In this document: positions 1 through 6,069 of the stretch, piece by piece
Layout: each line of letters begins with the position of its first letter
How positions within the stretch are numbered: position 1 is the first letter of the stretch
Origin: a virus
IMG/VR virus record: IMGVR_UViG_3300028553_002420
Coordinates: 1-20,719 of that record
Length of the DNA: 20,719 nucleotides
Reading direction: 5' to 3' (one strand)
Program-made: the position numbers and the translations under genes
Notes under the pieces: model-generated
Database searches by the model: none
What the model saw: the letters and a program-made list of their open reading frames with translations, nothing else
Told to the model about the DNA's origin: nothing

Positions 1-260
1 GTACCGGGTAGCATCTTCTGCTTGCTCGGTGCACTATCCGGCGAAGTCTGTGGTTGTACTGTTGGTGCAGACTGCTTAGATGTTATACCATGATGTATTG
101 CAAGTGCACCACCTAGTGTGATCAGCGGCGCTAAGAGCCCGGTAATAATACTACTTATGGCGGGGGCGGCTGCAGCTGCAGCAGGTACGACCACAGGTGC
201 AGCTATTAAAAACTCGTGTAGTAGTTGGTTTATTTTATTCTCAAATCTATTATTAAGCAC
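1..260 (-). CDS. Partial hypothetical protein with Ala-rich membrane segment (3' end beyond window)
   Basis: An open frame starts at GTG (260-258) and runs off the left edge of the window after 86 codons. An in-frame stop at 266-264 leaves GTG as the only plausible start. The protein begins LNNRFENKINQLLHEFLIAAP, then has an alanine-rich stretch and a hydrophobic segment (about residues 18-55, ending near ALAIHHGI), followed by a Ser/Pro/Gln/Thr-rich linker. I read it as one or two membrane-embedded helices or a low-complexity virion protein. A late-type box GATAAATA ends 4 bases before the GTG, so it is probably a late gene. The first helix ends in L-H-E, which loosely fits the cleavable N-terminal tag seen on other late proteins here. 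I do not recognise the family. Confidence 0.6.
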   Translation of the reverse strand, partial: MLNNRFENKINQLLHEFLIAAPVVVPAAAAAAPAISSIITGLLAPLITLGGALAIHHGITSKQSAPTVQPQTSPDSAPSKQKMLPG

Positions 261-264
261 TAAT

Positions 265-272
265 TATTTATC
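265..272 (-). promoter_or_regulatory. Late-type promoter box for the partial gene at 1-260
   Basis: On the minus strand the box reads GATAAATA, one base from the T4 late consensus TATAAATA. Only 4 bases (ATTA) separate it from the GTG start. There is no ribosome binding site between them. Confidence 0.5.
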
Positions 273-274
273 AA

Positions 275-472
275 TTAGCGATTAAGAACAGACGAGAGCT
301 TTTCACGAAATTGTGTTAAGAATTTCTGAACAAACCCCTCTAGAGCTTTATTACCAGCGTCAAAACCTTCTGTCTTAATAATGCCCGTCAGATCATCTTG
401 ATTGAGAAGGACTCTGTAAGACTCAACACCACCATTTTGACCAGTAATTTGTACATCAATTGTTACGTTCAT
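275..472 (-). CDS. Small hypothetical protein, 65 aa
   Basis: The 65-residue product begins MNVTIDVQITGQNGGVESY, a likely beta hairpin. The second half is a charged helix (FVQKFLTQFREKLSSVLNR). It has no cysteines, membrane segment or catalytic motif that I can identify. It sits between queE (ending at 506) and the partial gene at 1-260 on the same strand. A late-type box TATAAACA ends 5 bases before the ATG, which supports it as a genuine separately transcribed gene. Function unknown; it could be a small virion or regulatory protein. Confidence 0.6.
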   Translation of the reverse strand: MNVTIDVQITGQNGGVESYRVLLNQDDLTGIIKTEGFDAGNKALEGFVQKFLTQFREKLSSVLNR

Positions 473-477
473 GTGTA

Positions 478-485
478 TGTTTATA
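478..485 (-). promoter_or_regulatory. Late-type promoter box for the 65-aa gene
   Basis: The minus strand reads TATAAACA, two changes from TATAAATA if the last positions are compared strictly. It is followed by five bases (TACAC) and the ATG at 472. The spacing matches the other late boxes in the window. Confidence 0.4.
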
Positions 486-505
486 TCTCAGGTTAAACTA
501 ATCAA

Positions 506-1252
506 CTATACCTTTAGAGCTTTATCCCAAATAACAAGCTGTAATCGAGGGCTAAAATTAAACATATGCTCCTTGCATAATTCAGCAACCATGGCTGCTT
601 TTTCAGTTAACTCAGCACGGCTACCACAACATGGCATCAACCACACTCTATTGCGGGGCACTCTGATGTCAGGAGCATCTATGTAGTTAGAAAACACTTC
701 ATCCAAATCCTCTTGCTTGCTGATGACAAATTTGAACCCAGACCCGTTTCTTGCATGCCAATTCAACACCTCAGGCTTATATCTCTTATCTGCTGCATCA
801 CCATTATTGGCAAGCTTGGGTGAAGTTGTGAAGGTGGCTTTGTACTTATTAACCCACTCTTCACGTGGCATAATTGTTGCGTTAGTCTCAAAATCAATGA
901 TGGGGGTAACACCATGACGTTCCACAAAAGCTTCCACTAAATCCAAAAGTTTGTTCTGTTGAATGAGAGGCTCACCCCCTGTGAGCTTCCATATTGCACC
1001 ACCAGTTAACCGTTTGTCATACCCCTTTTCCTTCAAATAATCAAGAATCTCATTAACTGTATATTTGTTTTTAACAGACCAACTCACAAAACTATCACAT
1101 CCATAGGGAGCATCGGCTGATTTAAATCCCTGACATGTCAAATTGCACATTGAAAGCCGCATGAAAACAGATGGAATGCCTGCAAACTCGCCTTCACCCT
1201 CAATTGTATAAAAAATCTTATCATCACTTAAGAATATTGTAGAATCTTGCAT
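506..1252 (-). CDS. queE: QueE-like 7-carboxy-7-deazaguanine synthase (radical SAM)
   Basis: QueE converts 6-carboxytetrahydropterin to 7-carboxy-7-deazaguanine, the third step from GTP to preQ0. The 248-residue protein opens with the QueE hallmark FYTIEGEGEFAGIPSVFMRL (residues 14-32). A cysteine cluster follows at C36, C40 and C52, and the SAM-binding GGEP is at 92-95. FETN (around 123) and SPK (around 145) also fit the family. The cluster is odd: spacing is CX3CX11C with CDS after it, whereas the usual radical SAM spacing is CX3CX2C. An insertion between the second and third cysteines is implied. C-terminal cysteines at PCCGS are additional. The gene has its own sigma70-type promoter and faces phoH. 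With queD and folE it supplies three of the four preQ0 steps; queC is not in the window. Confidence 0.9.
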   Translation of the reverse strand: MQDSTIFLSDDKIFYTIEGEGEFAGIPSVFMRLSMCNLTCQGFKSADAPYGCDSFVSWSVKNKYTVNEILDYLKEKGYDKRLTGGAIWKLTGGEPLIQQNKLLDLVEAFVERHGVTPIIDFETNATIMPREEWVNKYKATFTTSPKLANNGDAADKRYKPEVLNWHARNGSGFKFVISKQEDLDEVFSNYIDAPDIRVPRNRVWLMPCCGSRAELTEKAAMVAELCKEHMFNFSPRLQLVIWDKALKV

Positions 1253-1260
1253 ATCAATAT

Positions 1261-1288
1261 ATAATAATATAACTTAAGTTGAAATCAA
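1261..1288 (-). promoter_or_regulatory. Sigma70-type early promoter of queE
   Basis: On the minus strand TTGATT (1288-1283) and TATTAT (1266-1261) are separated by 16 bases. The -10 ends 8 bases before the queE ATG, so the transcript would start about two bases upstream of it. This is the least exact member of the early promoter set. Confidence 0.5.
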
Positions 1289-1290
1289 GA

Positions 1291-1298
1291 CATAAATA
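1291..1298 (+). promoter_or_regulatory. Late-type promoter box of phoH
   Basis: CATAAATA is followed by six bases (TTACAG) and the phoH ATG at 1305. No -35 hexamer lies at the distance used by the early genes. The box is close to the T4 late consensus, suggesting gp55-dependent expression of phoH. Confidence 0.5.
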
Positions 1299-1304
1299 TT
1301 ACAG

Positions 1305-2063
1305 ATGTCGAAAAAAGACAGGGCACTCAAGAAGGCCAATAGACTTGCAAAAGATCAAGATGGTATCATAAGAACAGACATCTTTCTCAACTTTAAAATA
1401 GATCAAAAGTTCCATTTCAACGAGAGACACAAAGCTTTGGTAGACAGAGCCATGGATGACACTTCGCAAATCATTTTTTGTGATGGTCCTGCAGGTTCAT
1501 CAAAAACCTATTGTGCTGTGTTCGTTGCACTAACAATGCTCAAAGAAAAGAAAATAGACGAAATTGTGTACATAAGAAGTATTGTGGAATCCGCTACCAG
1601 AAAATTGGGCAGTTTACCAGGTGAAGTCGATGAAAAGTTCAAACCATGGAGCATTCCGTTGGTTGAAAAATGTGATGAACTTGTTGGCAAACAAGTAACT
1701 AACATGCTATTTGATAGCAATTACATGAAGTGTGTTCCAGTTAATTTCTTGAGAGGTTCAACCTTTACAAATAGCGTGGTCATTGTGGATGAGGCTCAAA
1801 ACTTAGAACACAGTGAATTGGTGACCATATTAACACGTTTTGGAAAAAACTGTAAATTGTTTGTCATTGGAGACACACTGCAATCAGATATCTTTGGCAA
1901 ATCTGGGTTTGAGAAAATGATGAATGCTTTTGATACAGAGGACAGTCATGCAAATGGCATTAACGCGTTTCATCTTACTGAAGAAGATATTACCAGGAGC
2001 AAGCTATTGAAGTTTATTGTTAAAGTAATATCAACAATAAAAATAAGAACTAATAAGGATTAA
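1305..2063 (+). CDS. phoH: PhoH-like P-loop ATPase
   Basis: PhoH is a P-loop NTPase widely carried by marine phages; its role in infection is not settled (ATPase, possible RNA helicase, sometimes phosphate-responsive in hosts). The 252-residue protein has Walker A GPAGSSKT at residues 61-68 and Walker B with VVIVDEAQN at 158-166. The motifs REG-like LRGSTF (149-154) and the GD of VIGDTLQSDI are typical of the PhoH core. The first 30 residues are basic and lack a PIN domain, so this is the short PhoH form. It is transcribed from a late-type box and is divergent from queE. Its stop codon overlaps that of queD tail to tail at TTAA (2060-2063). The family call is secure; the biological role is not. 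Confidence 0.93.
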   Translation: MSKKDRALKKANRLAKDQDGIIRTDIFLNFKIDQKFHFNERHKALVDRAMDDTSQIIFCDGPAGSSKTYCAVFVALTMLKEKKIDEIVYIRSIVESATRKLGSLPGEVDEKFKPWSIPLVEKCDELVGKQVTNMLFDSNYMKCVPVNFLRGSTFTNSVVIVDEAQNLEHSELVTILTRFGKNCKLFVIGDTLQSDIFGKSGFEKMMNAFDTEDSHANGINAFHLTEEDITRSKLLKFIVKVISTIKIRTNKD

Positions 2064-2722
2064 GCACCCCAGCTTGTGCCGCTGTATGGGTTTCCCCAAC
2101 CAGAAGATACTTTATTGCCAACAGCAGCACCATGTTCTTTATCTGCAGCTTTCTGTATTTCAGGTGATGGTGCTGCTACAACATTAGCAACAGGCTGTGT
2201 CTGAGAAGTAAAATTAAGTTCATACTGCTCAGCTACAACTTTCTGTTTGTCATTAGGTGCAGCTGGTGTGTTCATATGTGTGGTACCATAACTAACAATT
2301 GCAGAGTTCTTATCATGCTCCCACACCTCAACTCTCTCCACCCAGCATCTGTTACTTGTAATGCCTCTCACATGCCCATCGGCCACATCAAAACACCATT
2401 CGGCTGTTCTCTCGATGCCCACGCCCCGCTGCATGACTCTCAAATCACAAACACCTGCAATATCCAGTTGTTTGAATAACTCAAGCTGAGGATCATCTGC
2501 CGATACACAAAATGTATGGTCGAACTGTTTCTCCAGAACCTGCTTAAGCTCCTTGAGCCCACCAAAATCCACAACCCAATTTCTATCATCCAGACGGTCA
2601 CATGCAAACCAAAACTTTGCAACCAATCTGTAGCCATGAATAAACTTGCAGTGACTGTCTGCCTTCCATTGACGAAATGCACAACTCCCAAGTTCAATAA
2701 TTTTAGTACTTTGATATTCCAT
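2060..2722 (-). CDS. queD: QueD-like 6-carboxytetrahydropterin synthase with C-terminal extension
   Basis: QueD turns dihydroneopterin triphosphate into 6-carboxytetrahydropterin, the second preQ0 step. The catalytic Cys is C25, within SHCKFIHGY (23-31). VDFGGLK (51-57) and the Asp-His pair D68-H69 are in place, and VEVWEH (131-136) supplies the usual C-terminal Glu. The zinc site differs from E. coli QueD: HGH is HGY (29-31), and the FxAAH histidine is replaced by FRQWK. From memory, a bacterial subfamily shares this FRQW-SHC-HGY form. At 220 residues the protein is much longer than the usual 120-150. Residues from about 150 are a low-complexity tail ending in GW-GNPYSG-SWGA. It has its own early promoter. 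The pathway role is probable, but an altered activity is possible. Confidence 0.8.
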   Translation of the reverse strand: MEYQSTKIIELGSCAFRQWKADSHCKFIHGYRLVAKFWFACDRLDDRNWVVDFGGLKELKQVLEKQFDHTFCVSADDPQLELFKQLDIAGVCDLRVMQRGVGIERTAEWCFDVADGHVRGITSNRCWVERVEVWEHDKNSAIVSYGTTHMNTPAAPNDKQKVVAEQYELNFTSQTQPVANVVAAPSPEIQKAADKEHGAAVGNKVSSGWGNPYSGTSWGA

Positions 2723-2728
2723 ACCTAC

Positions 2729-2756
2729 ATTATAATGTATATTAGCTGATTCTCAA
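2729..2756 (-). promoter_or_regulatory. Sigma70-type early promoter of queD
   Basis: On the minus strand TTGAGA (2756-2751) and TATAAT (2734-2729) are spaced by 16 bases. Exactly six bases (GTAGGT) separate the -10 from the queD ATG at 2722. With standard geometry the first transcribed base is the A of the start codon. Confidence 0.7.
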
Positions 2757-2769
2757 CTAATTTTTTGTA

Positions 2770-3054
2770 TTAAGGATTTAATTTATTTTCTTTACACTCT
2801 TCACAACCACTGCAATCACAACCGTCTTTAGCATACTTACAATGACTCTCTACTGTCATTCCTTCTCTAAAAAACTTCTCAAGGAAATTATTAACAGTTT
2901 CATCAAAACTTTCTTTCTTGAGAAACTCTTTAATCTTTTTTTCTGGCATCTTAGCAGCTGCTTTCTTTGCTGCCCCAGTTACTTTTGCTTTGCCCTCTTT
3001 AGCACCCATAACGGCACCAAAAAATCTTTTTTGTTTTTCTGTTTTTGATGGCAT
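2770..3054 (-). CDS. Small basic protein (DUF3008-like) with C-terminal cysteine cluster
   Basis: The 94-residue protein starts MPSKTEKQKRFFGAVMGAK, the pattern of the small DUF3008-like proteins (MPxKSxxQxRFxG), from memory of that family. A lysine/alanine helix KKAAAKMPEKKIKEFLKK follows. The C-terminus has five cysteines in the order C-x6-C-x-C-x2-C-x2-C (from about residue 73), which could bind a metal. The start overlaps the stop of the upstream 440-aa gene by one base (TAATG). Unlike the first genes of transcription units here, it has a clear ribosome binding site, AGAGGA, six bases before the ATG. It is thus the second gene of a late operon. Function unknown. Confidence 0.75.
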   Translation of the reverse strand: MPSKTEKQKRFFGAVMGAKEGKAKVTGAAKKAAAKMPEKKIKEFLKKESFDETVNNFLEKFFREGMTVESHCKYAKDGCDCSGCEECKENKLNP

Positions 3055-4376
3055 TATATTTCCTCTTTTATTATTTTTATTACAACCTTCAATTTATTTA
3101 GTTTTTCAGCAACAGATTTTCCGGCAAAATCAGGTTCTTTCTTCAATTCTTCGAAAAAAGCAATCACATCAGCCAGTTTTGATTTATCGTACCCCTTAAG
3201 ATCTTGTGCAAATCCCATAAGAATATCACTAAATTGTGGTAACTTCTCAGCTTCTTGATATGACCCTTCTAATAGATCCTTCAAGAGACGCTTTGCACGC
3301 ACAGCATGTATTAAGCCTTTGCTACTCTCCGGAGTTTTATCTGCCACATTATATTTGAGTATTTTTACAAACCAGATATCCTCAGTTAATGTTATTTGTG
3401 CGGTACTATATCGCTTTTGCCCATCAATAATAAAGATAGCTTTACCTGTTTTACGTGGGTTGTCAAGCACCGAAAAGTCTAACATTATTTTGTCTAGCTT
3501 TGGATAGCTCGGGTTAATGTCTGAAACAATATATTTGATACCTTCTGCAGAATAATTAGCAGAAGCAACACTACCTTTTAACTGATAATTTACAGGTCCC
3601 TGATTGTACGACAACTTAGGAAGACCTGTAAAGTATACAGTATTACCTTTATATGGTATATGTGAGTATTCGTTTGAACGTAGCTTCAAGGACTTAAGAT
3701 CTATAAGATCTTGAACGTTTAAGGTTTTTAAGAATGAGGAGAGACGCGCAACTATATTGCGCTTACCTAGAGCCAGCTCAGAAGCAGTGTCAATTGCTGA
3801 AGCTACCATGCCTATGCCCTTGGATATAGTGCCACCATTTTCTAGACTTTTAAGGATACTTCTAGCCCTACTTTGCTTACGACCAAAAATTTCATCTAAA
3901 TCATCACCTTGTGTTTCTGTGGGTTGTGCATTTGAAGCAGAGAGTGTAGCTGCCTCTGTAAATGTGGCATTCAAAAGTGCTTCAGGATCGATACTTGCCT
4001 GCTTTAAGAACGTTTCAATAAACTCTGGATTATTGCTTGCTTTAATTTGATTATAAACAGGGCTTTCGGAACCATGACCGGCTTTTATAAGTGCAGATAG
4101 GAGGTTTCGCTTTAAGTTCTGAAAGGATGGATTTATTGTTGGCTCATCCACAGGCTCTATTTGAGATGCACCAACTTGCTGTATGGGGCTAACATTTGGA
4201 GGGACATTTACTATGTATACACTTACAGTTGTACCGCATTCCTCCAATACATACCCCTCAAAGTGAGCTACATTCTCATATCCAAAAACTGGTAGTTCGG
4301 AAGGATCTACCTTTATTCTAACTCTCTTGAGCTTAGTGTTTCTGAGTGTATTCTCAATAAGTTTATTCAAAAGCAT
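3054..4376 (-). CDS. Hypothetical late protein, 440 aa
   Basis: I do not recognise this protein. The N-terminus MLLNKLIENTLRNTKLKRVR is a basic amphipathic helix. Then comes a small beta-rich region (about 20-60; YVLEECGTTVSVYIVNVPP) and a helical section with Pro/Thr-rich linkers to about residue 160. The C-terminal half (about 230-360) looks like a folded beta-rich domain with the segment FIIDGQKRYSTAQITLTED, followed by a lysine-rich helical end. There is no signal peptide or clear catalytic motif. A late-type box GATAAATA ends 4 bases before the ATG, and the next gene overlaps by one base. It is divergent from folE. A virion or capsid-internal protein is the likeliest role by context only. 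Confidence 0.75.
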   Translation of the reverse strand: MLLNKLIENTLRNTKLKRVRIKVDPSELPVFGYENVAHFEGYVLEECGTTVSVYIVNVPPNVSPIQQVGASQIEPVDEPTINPSFQNLKRNLLSALIKAGHGSESPVYNQIKASNNPEFIETFLKQASIDPEALLNATFTEAATLSASNAQPTETQGDDLDEIFGRKQSRARSILKSLENGGTISKGIGMVASAIDTASELALGKRNIVARLSSFLKTLNVQDLIDLKSLKLRSNEYSHIPYKGNTVYFTGLPKLSYNQGPVNYQLKGSVASANYSAEGIKYIVSDINPSYPKLDKIMLDFSVLDNPRKTGKAIFIIDGQKRYSTAQITLTEDIWFVKILKYNVADKTPESSKGLIHAVRAKRLLKDLLEGSYQEAEKLPQFSDILMGFAQDLKGYDKSKLADVIAFFEELKKEPDFAGKSVAEKLNKLKVVIKIIKEEI

Positions 4377-4380
4377 ATAT

Positions 4381-4388
4381 TATTTATC
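4381..4388 (-). promoter_or_regulatory. Late-type promoter box of the 440-aa gene
   Basis: The minus strand reads GATAAATA, four bases (ATAT) from the ATG at 4376. It sits back to back with the -35 of the folE promoter on the other strand (4389). Confidence 0.5.
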
Positions 4389-4415
4389 TTGATTAATGAA
4401 GTTTATTACTATAAT
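4389..4415 (+). promoter_or_regulatory. Sigma70-type early promoter of folE
   Basis: TTGATT (4389-4394) and TATAAT (4410-4415) are 15 bases apart. Seven bases follow before the ATG at 4423. The -35 to start distance (28 bases) equals that of the other early genes. The promoter lies over and upstream of the ATG at 4396, which therefore is unlikely to be the start codon. Confidence 0.65.
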
Positions 4416-4422
4416 AACTTAT

Positions 4423-5076
4423 ATGTCTAATAAGAACAAGTTTGCTTTTGCTAATCATAACTACCCACATACCAAAGAAGAGACAGCGCAAATCATAGAA
4501 AACGCTGCTAAAGCTTATGAAGCCTATATGGATGCTTTAGGATACGATTGGAGAAATGATCCTAATAGTTCTAATACACCGCATAGAGTTGCGAAAGCGT
4601 TTGTTGAAGATTTTGCTTGGGGATGTTATAGTAATCCCCCCAAAGTAACTGCGTTCGATAATGTTGACCATTATGATGGTATGGTATGTCAGAATAATAT
4701 TAAGCTAACGTCGTTGTGTTCACATCATCATGCACCGTTTACCGGTCATGCCCATGTTGCTTACATACCTTCAACGGGTGGTAAGGTTATTGGACTAAGC
4801 AAGTTGAATAGAATTGTAGATTGGTTTGCCCGCAGACCACAAGTACAAGAAAACCTCACAATGCAAATTCATGCCTATATTGATAAGGTTTGTGAAAAGA
4901 ATAATGGTGTTGCAGTTATGATTGAGGCAGCTCATACATGTTGTTCGAACAGAGGCATTAGACATGATTCAACTATGCGTACTGCTAGAATGTCTGGTGC
5001 ATTTCTAGATAATGATGATAATTCGCGAGCAGAGTTTTATAAGTTTGTAGAGTTCTCTCAATCTAATCGAACTTAA
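4423..5076 (+). CDS. folE: GTP cyclohydrolase I (FolE type)
   Basis: FolE hydrolyses GTP to dihydroneopterin triphosphate, the entry step to folate and to the 7-deazaguanine route via QueD. The zinc ligands are recognisable: Cys and His in LCSHHHAPFTGHAHVAYIP, and the second Cys in HTCCSNRGIRHDS. The substrate-loop motif GKVIGLSKLNRIVDWFARRPQVQE is canonical. TPHRVAKAF matches the N-terminal helical part. The frame is open from ATG 4396, but I choose ATG 4423 (MSNKNKF, 217 aa). The -10 box lies at 4410-4415, and only this start fits the promoter-to-start distance of neighbouring early genes. It ends tail to tail with the protease gene, the two stops sharing TTAA. Enzyme identity is secure. 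Confidence 0.93.
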   Translation: MSNKNKFAFANHNYPHTKEETAQIIENAAKAYEAYMDALGYDWRNDPNSSNTPHRVAKAFVEDFAWGCYSNPPKVTAFDNVDHYDGMVCQNNIKLTSLCSHHHAPFTGHAHVAYIPSTGGKVIGLSKLNRIVDWFARRPQVQENLTMQIHAYIDKVCEKNNGVAVMIEAAHTCCSNRGIRHDSTMRTARMSGAFLDNDDNSRAEFYKFVEFSQSNRT

Positions 5077-5489
5077 GAGGTAAGGTTATTGTTAATATTG
5101 ACGTTAACAACGCCACCATTTTGCTTAATAAAATCCTTACAAAGTAAAACAGGATTATCTTGGTTACTTCTATCAGCAAGACTGAAGGGAGTTTTATTGA
5201 ATTGCTCTTTACCAATACTGCAGTCTAGTTCAACAACAACTCTATCGTTAACATTATTATTACCTGAAACTGTGATGCTATCCTTGATGGGAAGTTCTAA
5301 TACTTTATCACCAATAGTTTTAAACTTTACATGACCAGGCTTGGCATCTTTTAATACTATTGCATGTAGAACGTTATACCCGCTATTGCCTGTGTCTACA
5401 GTAGCTCGTACATTTCCAACATGTTGAATAGTAATACCTTCTGTCGATCCCAGTATTTGTTCATAAAAAAATTCTTTAAAACTACGCAT
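5073..5489 (-). CDS. Retropepsin-like aspartyl protease (PF05618/RimB-type) with capsid-tag-like N-terminus
   Basis: The 138-residue protein matches the pattern of RimK-associated retropepsin-like proteases (older name ATP-dependent zinc protease, PF05618), judged from memory. The catalytic-type motif is VDTGNSGYNVLHA (31-43), where family members have VDTGAxTSALHA. The distal motif FSLADRSNQDNPVLL (102-116) stands for the usual LxDRSxxxYPVLLG. Here the Gly is Cys (LLCKDF). A single lobe of this size would act as a dimer. The N-terminus MRSFKEFFYEQ fits the tag shared with other late proteins in this region. A late-type box precedes it. Possible roles are virion maturation or cleavage of a host target after injection; both are inference. 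Confidence 0.72.
   Translation of the reverse strand: MRSFKEFFYEQILGSTEGITIQHVGNVRATVDTGNSGYNVLHAIVLKDAKPGHVKFKTIGDKVLELPIKDSITVSGNNNVNDRVVVELDCSIGKEQFNKTPFSLADRSNQDNPVLLCKDFIKQNGGVVNVNINNNLTS
5089..5110. repeat. Short inverted repeat near the folE/protease convergent ends
   Basis: TTGTTAA and TTAACAA form 7-base arms around an 8-base loop. It lies just inside the 3' end of the protease gene, after the folE stop. No U-run follows on either strand, so a terminator role is doubtful, and the Asn/Val repeat in the protein may explain it. Confidence 0.25.
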
Positions 5490-5495
5490 ATTAAG

Positions 5496-5503
5496 TATTT
5501 AGT
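5496..5503 (-). promoter_or_regulatory. Late-type promoter box of the protease gene
   Basis: The minus strand reads ACTAAATA with six bases (CTTAAT) before the ATG at 5489. The GIY-YIG gene has a nearly identical arrangement (TAAATA-CTTCTA-ATG). Confidence 0.45.
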
Positions 5504-5505
5504 AG

Positions 5506-5513
5506 TATAAATA
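5506..5513 (+). promoter_or_regulatory. Perfect T4 late promoter box TATAAATA
   Basis: An exact TATAAATA is followed by six bases (TATAAA) and the ATG at 5520. This is the reference example for the looser late boxes in the window. It abuts the box for the divergent protease gene. Confidence 0.7.
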
Positions 5514-5519
5514 TATAAA

Positions 5520-6068
5520 ATGAGTAAGAAAAACGAGCTTATTAAAATTTCTGAAGCTTATAACGAAGTTGTTGTAAATGAATTAAACCTTGGACCTGGG
5601 CCAGAATCTACAGCAATGGCTCCATCGAACAATACACCAACAGTCTTAAAGATAAGTGACAATAAAGCTTGTGAGGACTGCGAAGACGGCTGGGATGAAA
5701 AAACACCTACCGCAGGCACAGGAGAGACAGATGCAGATATGGCAAAGAACGAGCTTTATAAGATGCATAACGCCTCAAAGCAATTATACAATTTAATTAA
5801 AGATGGTGAGGATCTCGAACCCTGGGTTTTTAGTAAAATTACAGTAGCAGCAAGTTATATTGAAGGTGTAAGAAATTACTTAGAATATAATAAGTTTAAG
5901 AAACAAGGTGAATTTGCACCCGATAACGACGCACATGAATTTAAGATTGTTTCAAGAATCAGAGATATGCTACACGGCGAGAATAAAGAAGTTCTTGAGA
6001 CAGTATTGCGTCAAACAATTTTTAATCTTGAAGCTATCAAGACAATCGAAGAAAATAAAGAAAAATAA
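5520..6068 (+). CDS. Late virion-type protein with conserved 'WV-KI-A-YI' helical module
   Basis: The 182-residue protein begins MSKKNELIKISEAYNEV, whose ISE/A could be a prohead-protease site. A Pro/Thr/Asn-rich linker with CEDCEDGWDE (around 50-60) follows. The second half is a helical module beginning about residue 73 (MAKNELYKMHNASKQLYNLI) and continuing with EPWVFSKITVAASYIEGVRNYLEY. From memory, closely similar modules (AWVQxKIxxAxDYIxxVxxYL) recur in proteins of marine T4-like phages, often at C-termini; the function is not known to me. It has a perfect late promoter box at 5506. It is convergent with the ligase-like gene, separated by one base. A virion-associated or internal protein is likely. 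Confidence 0.75.
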   Translation: MSKKNELIKISEAYNEVVVNELNLGPGPESTAMAPSNNTPTVLKISDNKACEDCEDGWDEKTPTAGTGETDADMAKNELYKMHNASKQLYNLIKDGEDLEPWVFSKITVAASYIEGVRNYLEYNKFKKQGEFAPDNDAHEFKIVSRIRDMLHGENKEVLETVLRQTIFNLEAIKTIEENKEK

Positions 6069-6069
6069 A

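Noticed and set aside
2065-2080. Small GCAC/GTGC hairpin near the phoH and queD ends as a terminator
   Set aside because: A 4-bp stem with an 8-base loop and no U-run is too weak, and it lies in queD coding sequence.
3757-4050. Plus-strand open frame of 97 codons inside the 440-aa gene
   Set aside because: The minus-strand gene runs through it with a late box and a coupled downstream gene; no start signal supports the plus frame.
4396-4422. ATG 4396 as the folE start
   Set aside because: The -10 box lies downstream of this ATG, so a transcript from the only visible promoter would not include it.
5089-5110. Inverted repeat considered as a bidirectional terminator for folE and the protease gene
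   Set aside because: The stem is AT-rich with an 8-base loop and no U-run on either side, and it falls in an Asn/Val repeat of the protein. Kept only as a low-confidence repeat.
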